Shown here one piece after another: positions 43,722 through 52,140 of a stretch of DNA of 64,000 nt. A program made the translations under genes and the position numbers. The DNA is from JAUZRW01 sp964549915. Its GTDB lineage: Bacteria; Chloroflexota; Anaerolineae; Aggregatilineales; Phototrophicaceae. The stretch's first letter is position 1, and every line of letters begins with the position of its first letter. The stretch is from positions 62,001 through 126,000 of the forward strand of contig CAZJWX010000003.1 in assembly GCA_964549915.1 (NCBI GenBank), in the 5' to 3' direction. The notes beneath the pieces are model-generated. The model was not told the DNA's origin and searched no databases. It saw only the letters and a list, made by a program, of their open reading frames with translations.

Positions 43722-45082
43722 TGACTTACCGCATCGGTTCGGGGCAGGGATACTACGGGGATGATGTGACCCGTGCCCTGCCCATGATTCAGGGAGAGCA
43801 TGTCGATGCCGTCTGTTTTGAGGCGCTGGCAGAACTCACTCTGGCGATTTTGCAGAAAGACAAGCTGAAAGACCCGCAGCGCGGCTACACCTTCGATGTC
43901 GGCATCATCGCCAGCAAGATCCTGCCTGAAGCCTACAAACGCAAGATTCCGCTGATTACCAATGGCGGCGGCCTCAATCCACTGGCAGCGGCGCAGATGG
44001 TGCAGGAGACCACAGCGAAACTCGGCCTCAGGGGGTTGAAAATCGCCGCTGTGACGGGAGATGACGTCAGTGGGCGACTGGAAGCATTCATTGACGATGG
44101 AGAACCACTCACCAATCTTGACACAGGCGAAACGCTTGACCCGACAAGTCATGTCCTCGCCAATGCCAACGTCTACCTCGGCGCACAACCCATTGTCGAA
44201 GCGCTGCAAAATGGCGCGGATATGGTCATCACCGGGCGCGTGGCCGACCCCTGTCTTTTCCTCGCCCCGTTGATCGCGCATTATGGTTGGTCATGGGAGG
44301 ATTGGGATAAGCTGGCTTCAGGTATTGTTGCGGGACATCTGCTCGAATGCACGGCGCAGGTCGTCGGCGGGAACAGCCTTGCCCTGATCGACGAAATCGA
44401 TCCCGCGCACCTGGGGCATCTGGGCTATCCCATTGCTGAAGTCGAAGCCGATGGCAGCTTCGTGCTGACCAATACCCCGGGCTTACCTGGAACGGTCACT
44501 CAGCAGACGGTCAAAGAGCAACTTCTTTACGAAGTGCATGATCCTGCCAATTACATCACGCCGGATGTCATCGCGGACTTCACCACGCTGGCGCTGGAAG
44601 ATGTAGGAGAGAATCGCGTGCGCGTCAGCGGCGTGATGGGCAAACCACGACCGGAGACCCTCAAGCTCAACCTGGGGCGCATGGAAGGCTATATGCGCGA
44701 ATTGATCTTCACCGTTGGCTGGCCGGATGCCTGGAAGAAGTTCGAACAACTTCAAGGCATGATTGAAGCCACCTGGGACGGTTTACCGATTGAGCGCGTG
44801 GAGTATCATTTCCTGGGACTCAACAGCCTCTATGGGAATGTCGTCCCCCTGCCCGAAGACCCGATGGAACTGGTTGTACGGGTGATGTTCACAGCGCAAG
44901 ACGAAAGCACGCTCAAAACCGCCGTGCGCAAGTTGATGACCAACGGACTCAGCGGGCCAGCCGGGATGAGCATCTCCGGCACAACCGTCGGCGCGAAGCC
45001 CCGCATCGTCCTGGGTCTGTGGCCTACACTCGTACGGCGCAAGAACATTAAGCCCCAGATCAGCTATTTCGTTGTAGAGTAA
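43721..45082 (+). CDS. AtuA-like protein (DUF1446, acyclic terpene utilisation family; 453 aa)
   Basis: Starts MTYRIGSGQGYYGDD, with CFEALAELTLAILQKDK and ITNGGGLNPLAA, all hallmarks of the AtuA N-terminal family. AtuA proteins occur in acyclic terpene (citronellol/geraniol) utilisation clusters and in related acyl-CoA clusters; their reaction is not established. It is joined to the acyl-CoA dehydrogenase by a TGATG overlap, which ties it to the same pathway. The length is shorter than the full AtuA of Pseudomonas, lacking its C-terminal extension as do many relatives. Confidence 0.88.
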   Translation: MTYRIGSGQGYYGDDVTRALPMIQGEHVDAVCFEALAELTLAILQKDKLKDPQRGYTFDVGIIASKILPEAYKRKIPLITNGGGLNPLAAAQMVQETTAKLGLRGLKIAAVTGDDVSGRLEAFIDDGEPLTNLDTGETLDPTSHVLANANVYLGAQPIVEALQNGADMVITGRVADPCLFLAPLIAHYGWSWEDWDKLASGIVAGHLLECTAQVVGGNSLALIDEIDPAHLGHLGYPIAEVEADGSFVLTNTPGLPGTVTQQTVKEQLLYEVHDPANYITPDVIADFTTLALEDVGENRVRVSGVMGKPRPETLKLNLGRMEGYMRELIFTVGWPDAWKKFEQLQGMIEATWDGLPIERVEYHFLGLNSLYGNVVPLPEDPMELVVRVMFTAQDESTLKTAVRKLMTNGLSGPAGMSISGTTVGAKPRIVLGLWPTLVRRKNIKPQISYFVVE

Positions 45083-45126
45083 GAGCGAAAGGACATAGCC
45101 ATACAACTTTAGATCGCACAGCAACC

Positions 45127-47259
45127 ATGAGAACGTTACTACTATCTTCAACATTCAAAGAAGACTTGGATTCGCTTGATCCAACTATTCGCAAAAAGGT
45201 TATCTGTACACTCCGAGATATCGAACGTGACCCGCATCACTCAGGACTTCGTACCGAAAAGCAGCATACTATTCGAGGACGCAAGATCCAACGTTCCCGT
45301 GTAAATCAAAAATATCGAATGCTCTGGGAATGGATTGACGGCAGCATTGGATTATGGCACGTCGGCAATCACGAATACATTGATGGCATTGATTCCATAC
45401 GTGCCATTGAAACTGTCGAATGGACTGAGGATGTAACAACAAGAGAACGGCAGCCAGCATTTGACATCAAGGCTGAGAGCCAGGAAGACCTACCATTCCA
45501 GAATTTCCCCTCGAATATTCTGCGCATACTAGGTGTCCCAGATGAGCATCTTGATGAAGTGCGCCAGATCAGCGGCTTTGACGCTATCTGGGACATCCCC
45601 TTACCAAAAAATGTCCAGGCAACCCTTGGGGAAATCCTCACGAATCCACGCTGGTCAGAAGAAGATCTGCTCAACCCGAGACGCTTTCTCTATCGCACCA
45701 ATCTCGATATGCTGGAAGGCTACACAAAAGGTAAAATCAAGAAACTGCTCCTGAACCTGACACCCGAACAAGAGAAGCTTGTCAAGGCCCAGACACGTGG
45801 AGCAATGCTCGTCAAAGGCGTTGCCGGTTCCGGCAAAACCACGATTGGGATTTACCGCGCACACGCCCTGCTTGAAGAATTGCTGTTGCAGCCGATGCTG
45901 GTAACCGACGAACCCGAAGGGCAGCAGATTCTCGTATTGACGTACACAACAACTCTCGCAAACGTGTTGCAACAAATGTTCATTGAGTTGTATGGTGAAC
46001 TGCCTGAAGCTGTAGTCATTTCACACTACGATAAGTGGCTACGAGAATTCCTGGAAACACAGGGAGAGTATTTCACTCCTCCGAAGAACACAACGCGCGT
46101 CCGCTTCGTGGAGCAAGCCATCAAAAGAGTAAATGCTTCCTACCCTGACGATGACGTTATTCTCACCCGTGATCCGGACTTTTTCCTGGACGAATTTGAT
46201 GCCATTCTCTATGGTCGGGGCATCTTCACGCTAAAAGAATATCGACAAATTCGCCGGGTCGGGCGCGGCAGCGGCCTGCAGCAGCACCACCGGGAGATCG
46301 TGTGGCAGGTCTTCAGCGAATATAAGCGCATTCTGTGGAACGAACACAGCAGCAAGGATTCTCGTTACCTTGATTACGGGGCAGTTCCTATGCGCATTAT
46401 TCACCAATATGCGCAACAACTCCCCCGATACAAGGCGGTCATCGTGGATGAAGCCCAGGATTTGCCGCCTGTGCGCCTGCGCCTTGCAGCAATGCTCACC
46501 GGAGAGACTGCCCAGGGTATGGATGGTTTAACCCTGCTGGCAGACCCGGCGCAGAGCATCTACTATCGGGGCATACCCTGGAAGGAAGGCAATATCCAGC
46601 TTCAAGGTGGCAACCGTACGCGAATCCTTGAGCGCAACTTCCGCAACACCGTTCAAATCCTAAAGGCGGCAGAACGAATTCTTGATCAATGCGAGGATTT
46701 GAAAGACGAAAATGAGTACATTTCGCCGCAAACAACCGGTCGGCTTGGACCACGCCCGATACTGGCACAGTACCGTGATCCTGAAGACGCACTCGCCTAT
46801 GTAAGCGATACCGTTATCACGCTATGCCAGAAACATCGGTACCGATTGAGCGACATCGCTATTGTGATGCGCATGCGCAAGCACCCAACGACCGGACGCA
46901 AACTGATGCAGGAATACGCGGAACAATTGGAAAATAATCATATTCCTGTCACCCGGTACGACAATAAAGCCAGCTTCGACCTTTTTCATGAGAGCGTCAA
47001 GCTCATCACAATGCATTCGGCCAAGGGGTTAGAGTTCCCCGTCGTCTTTATCGTCGAATTGGACGCGGATACCATGCCCTATATCTCATCTCCCGAGAAA
47101 GCAGAGGAGGACAGTCGACAGGAGCGGAAGTTACTTTACGTCAGTATGACACGAGCTTCAGAACGCCTCTTTGTACTCTATCCCAAAACAGATCGTAGTC
47201 CGTTCATTCGGGACTTGGTAGACGAGCAGGAAGAAGTTGTTGTTTCAATCCAAATATAG
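45127..47259 (+). CDS. RelE/ParE-like domain fused to a UvrD-type SF1 helicase (710 aa)
   Basis: Residues 1-95 look like a RelE/ParE toxin fold: LSSTFKEDLDSLDPTIRKKV helix pair, basic RGRKIQRSRVNQKYRMLWEW strands, and HVGNHEYID at the end. A linker of about 110 residues follows. Then a complete superfamily 1 helicase: motif I GVAGSGKTT (231-239), II VDEAQD (440-445), III LLADPAQS (470-477), IV LERNFRN, V ITMHSAKGLEFP, VI LYVSMTRASERL. No nuclease motif is visible at the C-terminus. The gene is clearly AT-richer than its neighbours, suggesting transfer. No antitoxin gene is adjacent. Comparable fusions are, I believe, known in annotations, but their job is not established: defence, repair or RNA handling are open. 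Confidence 0.85.
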   Translation: MRTLLLSSTFKEDLDSLDPTIRKKVICTLRDIERDPHHSGLRTEKQHTIRGRKIQRSRVNQKYRMLWEWIDGSIGLWHVGNHEYIDGIDSIRAIETVEWTEDVTTRERQPAFDIKAESQEDLPFQNFPSNILRILGVPDEHLDEVRQISGFDAIWDIPLPKNVQATLGEILTNPRWSEEDLLNPRRFLYRTNLDMLEGYTKGKIKKLLLNLTPEQEKLVKAQTRGAMLVKGVAGSGKTTIGIYRAHALLEELLLQPMLVTDEPEGQQILVLTYTTTLANVLQQMFIELYGELPEAVVISHYDKWLREFLETQGEYFTPPKNTTRVRFVEQAIKRVNASYPDDDVILTRDPDFFLDEFDAILYGRGIFTLKEYRQIRRVGRGSGLQQHHREIVWQVFSEYKRILWNEHSSKDSRYLDYGAVPMRIIHQYAQQLPRYKAVIVDEAQDLPPVRLRLAAMLTGETAQGMDGLTLLADPAQSIYYRGIPWKEGNIQLQGGNRTRILERNFRNTVQILKAAERILDQCEDLKDENEYISPQTTGRLGPRPILAQYRDPEDALAYVSDTVITLCQKHRYRLSDIAIVMRMRKHPTTGRKLMQEYAEQLENNHIPVTRYDNKASFDLFHESVKLITMHSAKGLEFPVVFIVELDADTMPYISSPEKAEEDSRQERKLLYVSMTRASERLFVLYPKTDRSPFIRDLVDEQEEVVVSIQI

Positions 47260-47279
47260 GCGAGACTAAGGCTTCGGTG

Positions 47280-47993
47280 CTACTCAGCATCGAAAACCCG
47301 CCTGTTGTTTGATAGCACTGCGGCCTGCATCTGAGTGCCGCCTGCGTATTCCCCCAGCAGCGACTGCAAATCCGCGACGGCATTGGCGATGTCGTCGCGG
47401 CCTTCGTCGTGCTGTGCTTCAACAGTGACGAAAATCTCGCTTGTATCCAGGCGTGCCGCGCTCTGGATGCTCTGCCGCCAGCACCAGCGCCGCGCATAGA
47501 CTTCGCTCGTGTCGTCGGCGAAAATCACCTCACCCACCTCCGGATGCTTGATTTCATCACTGCCCAATTCGGTGAAGCGCTCATCTCCTTCGGCGAAACG
47601 CACCGTCAGCGCACCATTCAGGCTGCGAATGTCGAAGATGGCGACGGGCAGCGCGTAGCGAATGCTCACCAGATTGCCCAGGTCAACCAGTGTGTTGATC
47701 GAGGGAATATCGCCTTTCTTGGTCAGGCGACGCAGCAGGGCTTCGGCGGCGCTGCGCGTCCTGGTGGGTGAAACGCCGAATGCGCTGAAGGTTCGTCGCC
47801 ACGCTGCTACGGTCGGCAAATCGCCCAATGACGTATCACCGATGCGCGTGAGGGTGGCTTGCTGTTCAGTGGCATAGGCATCCAACAGCCCCTGGGGGCT
47901 GGTCGCATTTTGCACACCCGAAACATGAATGACACCGCCCACAACCTGCGGGAACCGCTCTACGATGCGTTCGTGGTACTGAAAAACTGGCAT
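47280..47993 (-). CDS. B3/B4 tRNA-binding domain protein (237 aa)
   Basis: A stand-alone B3/4 domain like that in the beta subunit of phenylalanyl-tRNA synthetase, where it takes part in editing; free forms are proposed to check or hydrolyse mischarged tRNA or amino acids. Typical elements: WRRTFSAFGVSPTRTRSAAEALLRRL and INTLVDLGNLVSIRYALPVAIFD. ATG 47993 lies 7 bases after the MFS stop, with AGGAG inside the MFS 3' end, so the two genes are cotranslated. Converges on the helicase gene with a 20-base gap. Confidence 0.85.
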   Translation of the reverse strand: MPVFQYHERIVERFPQVVGGVIHVSGVQNATSPQGLLDAYATEQQATLTRIGDTSLGDLPTVAAWRRTFSAFGVSPTRTRSAAEALLRRLTKKGDIPSINTLVDLGNLVSIRYALPVAIFDIRSLNGALTVRFAEGDERFTELGSDEIKHPEVGEVIFADDTSEVYARRWCWRQSIQSAARLDTSEIFVTVEAQHDEGRDDIANAVADLQSLLGEYAGGTQMQAAVLSNNRRVFDAE

Positions 47994-48000
47994 GGACTCA

Positions 48001-49293
48001 TCAATCTCCTGCGCTTGGCAGCGGTACGACTGCATTGTCTTCGTCTTCCATCTTCTCCAGGCGATTCACCGCCCAGACCCAGACCAGCAGCGGAATCAAG
48101 GCTACAACGCCCGTGCCCCAGGCAATCACCAATACTTGTTCCGCACCGAGGGTGTCAATCAGCCAGCCATGCACGAAGTAGCTGACAGAGGTCGAAAGCT
48201 GGAACCCGACCATATCAATCGAGAACATGCGCCCCAGGTAGCTATCCGGCGCGGATTTCTGGATGATGACGTTGCTATACGTCCAGTTGATTGAGCCACC
48301 CATCGCGCGAATGAACAAGCCCACCGCCACGAGGAAGAGGGTCGTCGCGCTGCCCATCACAGGCCAACTGACCAGCAGCAAGAGGAAGCCCACCGTGACC
48401 AATCGACGCAGGCGACGCACCGTACCATCTTTGAAGCGGTTCGTGAGCAGCGGGCCAACGATTGCCCCCACCCCGAAGGCACTCCACAATAGCGCCAGCG
48501 AGAGTTCACCGCGATTGCCGATCACAAAGAGCTGGGTCGCGAAGATCGTCAGCATCGTGTCAATATTGCCGATGCTCTGCCCGAATTTGACGAAAATCCC
48601 CGCAGCGACCTGTGGCGTGCGCAGTAGATAGCGCACCCCCTCTACAAAGCTGGTATCATCTTCCTCGGTCGGGTCAACACCGACCGCCTTCGCCAGCTTA
48701 CGACCCAGGGCAGGATCATAACGGACGGTCATCAGGATGCCAGCGGCGACGGCAAAGGTCACAGCATCAGCCAATAGCGCCGCTGTGGAACCGAAGAAGA
48801 ACGCAAACACACCGCCCAGGATCGCCCCCAGCGCCAGCATCACCGACCAGGTGACACTCATAACGGTATTGGCTTCCACGATATCGGTTGGCTTGACAAG
48901 CGCCGGGATGATCGCAGCCTGCCCCGGCTCAAAAATGGATGAGAGGACGAACTGCACCACCGTCACGATGTAGATCAGCCACAGCAAATCGGGCGAATCG
49001 GCTAGCAGAAAGAGCGGCACAACCAGCGCCCGCAGGACATTGCTCCAGATCAGCAGATTGCGCCGATTGAAGCGATCCAGCAGGACACCCGCAAAGGGGC
49101 CGACCAGCATAGGCGGCAGCACGCGCAGCACCAGGAAAATGCTAATTGCCACACCGGAGCCGCCGCTATAATCCGCGACCAACCCCAGCAGCACCACTGT
49201 ATTGAACCAATCCCCGGTGAGGCTGATCACCTGCGCGATCCAGAGCTTCGCAAATTCGGGATTTTCGCGCAGCAAGCGCGCATATCGATTCAT
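48001..49293 (-). CDS. MFS transporter, enterobactin-exporter/drug-efflux-like (430 aa)
   Basis: Twelve predicted helices. The loop between helices 2 and 3 reads GVLLDRFNRRNLLIWSN, the family's GxxxDRxxRR signature. A hydrophilic central loop (about 195-220, GVDPTEEDDTSFVEG) divides the halves. The type resembles MFS_3 efflux carriers (EntS-like). ATG 49293 was taken since AGGGAA lies 9 bases upstream and the protein begins as relatives do; the longer frame reads through the promoter. Substrate unknown. Confidence 0.87.
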   Translation of the reverse strand: MNRYARLLRENPEFAKLWIAQVISLTGDWFNTVVLLGLVADYSGGSGVAISIFLVLRVLPPMLVGPFAGVLLDRFNRRNLLIWSNVLRALVVPLFLLADSPDLLWLIYIVTVVQFVLSSIFEPGQAAIIPALVKPTDIVEANTVMSVTWSVMLALGAILGGVFAFFFGSTAALLADAVTFAVAAGILMTVRYDPALGRKLAKAVGVDPTEEDDTSFVEGVRYLLRTPQVAAGIFVKFGQSIGNIDTMLTIFATQLFVIGNRGELSLALLWSAFGVGAIVGPLLTNRFKDGTVRRLRRLVTVGFLLLLVSWPVMGSATTLFLVAVGLFIRAMGGSINWTYSNVIIQKSAPDSYLGRMFSIDMVGFQLSTSVSYFVHGWLIDTLGAEQVLVIAWGTGVVALIPLLVWVWAVNRLEKMEDEDNAVVPLPSAGD

Positions 49294-49330
49294 GCTTGAA
49301 TGTTCCCTGAAAAGGATGAGTATGGTTGGC

Positions 49331-49360
49331 ATCATAGCGGACAGGGAGCGAATCCAGCAA
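49331..49360 (-). promoter_or_regulatory. Promoter of the MFS gene
   Basis: Minus strand TTGCTG (49360-49355), 18 bases, TATGAT (49336-49331), about 38 bases before the ATG. Confidence 0.5.
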
Positions 49361-49383
49361 TGACCAGAACGCACCAGCCGTGG

Positions 49384-49412
49384 TTGACACTCCTGTTATA
49401 AAGCGTTACCTT
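49384..49412 (+). promoter_or_regulatory. Promoter of crcB-uppP
   Basis: Perfect TTGACA (49384-49389), 17 bases, weaker TACCTT (49407-49412). The leader before crcB is only about 20 bases, too short for a fluoride riboswitch, and no such fold is seen. Confidence 0.45.
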
Positions 49413-49438
49413 TCTCATGTTGTGCCGATCACGCATGG

Positions 49439-49849
49439 ATGAAACACATGTCATTGCAGGCGTTTCTGTATGTAGGCCTGGGCGGCTTCCTGGGCGCAAA
49501 TGCGCGCTATATCCTCTCGCTGTTGGTGACGCAACGCGCAGCCAACATCACTGGAGTCGCGCTGCCTTTCGGTACTGCCTTCGTGAATGTTACGGGGTCT
49601 TTCGGGCTGACGCTCTTCAGCGTATGGATTGCGCGGCAAGCCGGACTGCCGGATGGCGTGCGTTTGATGATCGGGACAGGGTTTTTCGGCGCGTATACGA
49701 CCTTTTCCACCTATGCCAATGAGAGCATCAACCTGCTGAATGGGGGCAACACGATCGCAGGTTGGGGCTACGTGATTGGCACCAACCTCCTCTGCCTGCT
49801 GGGTGTGCTGCTGGGCTTATGGCTGGCAGGCAAACTCTGGACGGCGTAG
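49439..49849 (+). CDS. crcB: Fluoride channel CrcB/Fluc (136 aa)
   Basis: Dual-topology dimeric channel that lets fluoride out of the cell. Four helices; signature GTGFFGAYTTFSTY (79-92), with the phenylalanines and threonines that line the pore, plus GGFLGANARY (15-24) and the conserved Asn in FGTAFVNVTGSF. A second in-frame ATG three codons in (49448) is also possible; neither has a strong ribosome site. Single copy here, which fits the homodimeric form. Lies 32 bases upstream of uppP. Confidence 0.95.
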   Translation: MKHMSLQAFLYVGLGGFLGANARYILSLLVTQRAANITGVALPFGTAFVNVTGSFGLTLFSVWIARQAGLPDGVRLMIGTGFFGAYTTFSTYANESINLLNGGNTIAGWGYVIGTNLLCLLGVLLGLWLAGKLWTA

Positions 49850-49881
49850 CAACAACTGTTCATATACGGAGACATGACGCA

Positions 49882-50700
49882 ATGGAAGAATGGCTGAAAG
49901 TAGTTCTGCTGGGCATCATTGAAGGCGTGACGGAATTCTTGCCGATTTCGTCCACCGGGCACCTGATCGTCGCCGCAGAGTTCATGCAGCTTCGCGAGAG
50001 CCTGCAGGGCACATTCGAGATTTTCATCCAGTTCGGCGCGGTGATCGCAGTCATTGTCTACTACTGGGGTGACCTCTGGCAGCAATTGCGCACTGTAGCA
50101 CGCCCGGGGGGAGACGAGACCCGCAAGCTGTGGCTGGGCGTTGCGGTCGCCTTCGTCCCAGCCGCAGCAATCGGCCTGTTGGCAGATGACTTCCTGGAGC
50201 GTGTGCTCTTCAACCCGACCGTCGTTGCGCTGGCGCTGATCGTCGGCGGCATCATGTTCCTCGTCATCGAGCGATTCATCACCGGGCAGCACGAAAACCC
50301 GGAAGACAGCGAAATTAGCAGCGATCCGCTGACCCTGCGCCAGGCCTTCATCGTCGGTTCCTGGCAGGTGCTGGCGCTGATCCCAGGAATGTCCCGCAGC
50401 GGTATGTCCATCATCGGCGGCATGCTGGCAGGGCTGGATCGCCGCCGTGCCACACAGTTCTCGTTCTATCTGGCAATCCCTACGCTGGGCGCTGCCACGG
50501 TCTATTCGCTTCTGCGCGACCTGGATCAGCTCAATGCGGAGGATTTGCAATTTCTCTTCGTTGGGGCGATTATCTCCGGGATTGTCGCCTGGATTTCGAT
50601 TGGCTGGCTGCTGCGTTTCATCTCGCGCAACAACTTCATCCCCTTCGGCTACTACCGAATAGCACTGGGAATCATGATTCTTGTCATTACCTTAATGTAG
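49882..50700 (+). CDS. uppP: Undecaprenyl-diphosphatase
   Basis: Dephosphorylates undecaprenyl pyrophosphate so that the lipid carrier of cell-wall and glycan precursors can be reused; overexpression gives bacitracin resistance. Both catalytic motifs are present: EGVTEFLPISSTGH (14-27) and PGMSRSG (168-174). Eight predicted helices, 272 residues, normal. The start ATG 49882 gives the usual BacA-type N-terminus; CGGAGA lies upstream. Recycling this carrier would support the many polyprenyl-phosphate-dependent GT-C proteins nearby. Probably cotranscribed with crcB. Confidence 0.97.
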   Translation: MEEWLKVVLLGIIEGVTEFLPISSTGHLIVAAEFMQLRESLQGTFEIFIQFGAVIAVIVYYWGDLWQQLRTVARPGGDETRKLWLGVAVAFVPAAAIGLLADDFLERVLFNPTVVALALIVGGIMFLVIERFITGQHENPEDSEISSDPLTLRQAFIVGSWQVLALIPGMSRSGMSIIGGMLAGLDRRRATQFSFYLAIPTLGAATVYSLLRDLDQLNAEDLQFLFVGAIISGIVAWISIGWLLRFISRNNFIPFGYYRIALGIMILVITLM

Positions 50701-50714
50701 CGCAACACCCTTAA

Positions 50715-50743
50715 TTGTTACATCCATGAAACACCTCTATACT
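50715..50743 (+). promoter_or_regulatory. Promoter of the receiver-kinase gene
   Basis: TTGTTA (50715-50720), 17 bases, TATACT (50738-50743). Transcription start predicted near 50750, which rules out the earlier in-frame ATG at 50726 and supports ATG 50792. Confidence 0.7.
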
Positions 50744-50791
50744 GTGGACGTAACGAAAACGTTCGAGTCTAGAGTGAAAAGCAGACCAGCA

Positions 50792-51886
50792 ATGGGCAAA
50801 ATCTTAGTCATTGAGGATCAAGTGGACATCCTGGATGATGTCGTCGATACCCTGAGACTCGAAGGGTATGAAGTGCTGCGCGCCGAGCGTGGTGAGGACG
50901 GCGTTCGGCTGGCGCGTGAAGAACTGCCGGACTTGATCGTATGCGACATCATGATGCCCAATATGGATGGGTATCAAGTCCTGGAGATTCTGCGCAGCGA
51001 GACAGAAACGCGCACGATTCCCTTCATCTTCCTCACAGCACTCGCAGAACGCGCCAATTGGCGGCAGGGCATGGTGATGGGCGCAGACGATTACGTGACC
51101 AAACCCTTCCACCTGCAAGACCTGCTGGAGAGTATCCAGGCGCAATTCCACAAGCAAGAATTGATCGAGGATCGTACGCAAGAGCAATTGGATACCCTGC
51201 GCAACAGCATCGTGCTGGCACTACCGCACGAACTGCGCACGCCACTCAACTCCATCATCGGCTTTTCCGACATGCTGGTGAGCGAAGCCGATCAATTGAG
51301 TCCCGATCAAGTCAGCAACTGGGGACAGCACATCTCCAAGGCGGCGGAACGCCTCTATCGCCTCGTCGAAAATCACCTGTACTACGTTCGCTTACAGGTC
51401 GCAGTGCAGGGCGGCGCGCGGCTCCAGAGTGATGACGCCCTCTTCGACTTCGGCAGCGCCATCGAATCGATCGCACGCGATCTTGCCGACGAGTGTCATC
51501 GCCCGGATGACCTCCGGCTGGAACTTGACCCCGCCCCGATGATCCAGATGCAGGATAACGACGCTCAGAAAGTCGTCCATGAACTGGTCTCCAATGCCTT
51601 CAAGTTCTCCGAACCCGGCACCCCGGTGCATGTTTACGGCGAAGTCGTCGACGGCGGCTACAAGTTCACCGTGACGGATGAAGGGCGCGGCATGAATAAG
51701 AAGGACATCGACCAGATCGGTGCCTATATTCAATTCGAACGCTGGATTTACGAGCAGCAGGGCATGGGGCTGGGTCTGACCATCGTCAAGCTGCTGGCAG
51801 CGGGCTACGACACCGATTTCAACATTCGCAGTAACAAGCAACAGCCTGGAACCCGGGTCTGCTTCGTCCTGCCAACAGCGAGCTGA
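50792..51886 (+). CDS. Receiver-histidine kinase protein (REC-HisKA-HATPase; 364 aa)
   Basis: An N-terminal receiver (phosphoacceptor Asp52 in VCDIMMPNMDG, Lys104 in YVTKPF) is fused to a kinase: His146 in LALPHELRTPLNSIIGF, Asn268 in LVSNAFKFSEPG, G1 DEGRGM, G2 GMGLGL. No membrane segment. With the receiver ahead of the kinase and no other sensor, the receiver is probably the input, taking phosphate from another kinase and controlling this one. The gene has its own promoter; no partner is adjacent. A weak GAATCC/GGATTC hairpin (51942-51957) may end it. Confidence 0.92.
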   Translation: MGKILVIEDQVDILDDVVDTLRLEGYEVLRAERGEDGVRLAREELPDLIVCDIMMPNMDGYQVLEILRSETETRTIPFIFLTALAERANWRQGMVMGADDYVTKPFHLQDLLESIQAQFHKQELIEDRTQEQLDTLRNSIVLALPHELRTPLNSIIGFSDMLVSEADQLSPDQVSNWGQHISKAAERLYRLVENHLYYVRLQVAVQGGARLQSDDALFDFGSAIESIARDLADECHRPDDLRLELDPAPMIQMQDNDAQKVVHELVSNAFKFSEPGTPVHVYGEVVDGGYKFTVTDEGRGMNKKDIDQIGAYIQFERWIYEQQGMGLGLTIVKLLAAGYDTDFNIRSNKQQPGTRVCFVLPTAS

Positions 51887-52061
51887 ATCTCGGCGGCGGT
51901 GGGCATGTGCGCAGCCCGTTCAGGTAACCCTCTGCCCCGCCGAATCCAGTCGGATTCTTAATGTAGCAAGGTGGTTCTTCTGGCCTATCCTGGCATCAAT
52001 ACTGGTTGTTTTGTGTGAGAAGTGGGATGGCAAATCCACGCCAGTGACTTCGGTCAGGTTT

Positions 52062-52091
52062 TTGGCATGTTTGGCCAAGAAGCCGTATAAT
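52062..52091 (+). promoter_or_regulatory. Promoter of the LysM lipoprotein
   Basis: TTGGCA (52062-52067), 18 bases, perfect TATAAT (52086-52091). About 50 bases before ATG 52141. Confidence 0.7.
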
Positions 52092-52140
52092 AAGGACGCA
52101 AGCTGGTATTTGGTTCACAGAAACAGAGGGTTTCGTACTC

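Noticed and set aside
45083..47279. A full toxin-antitoxin locus or defence island around the helicase
   Set aside because: Neighbours are an AtuA-like protein and a B3/B4 protein, both ordinary; no antitoxin, nuclease, integrase or flanking repeat was found.
49375..49438. Fluoride riboswitch upstream of crcB
   Set aside because: The leader after the promoter is only about 20 bases and lacks the conserved pseudoknot sequences.
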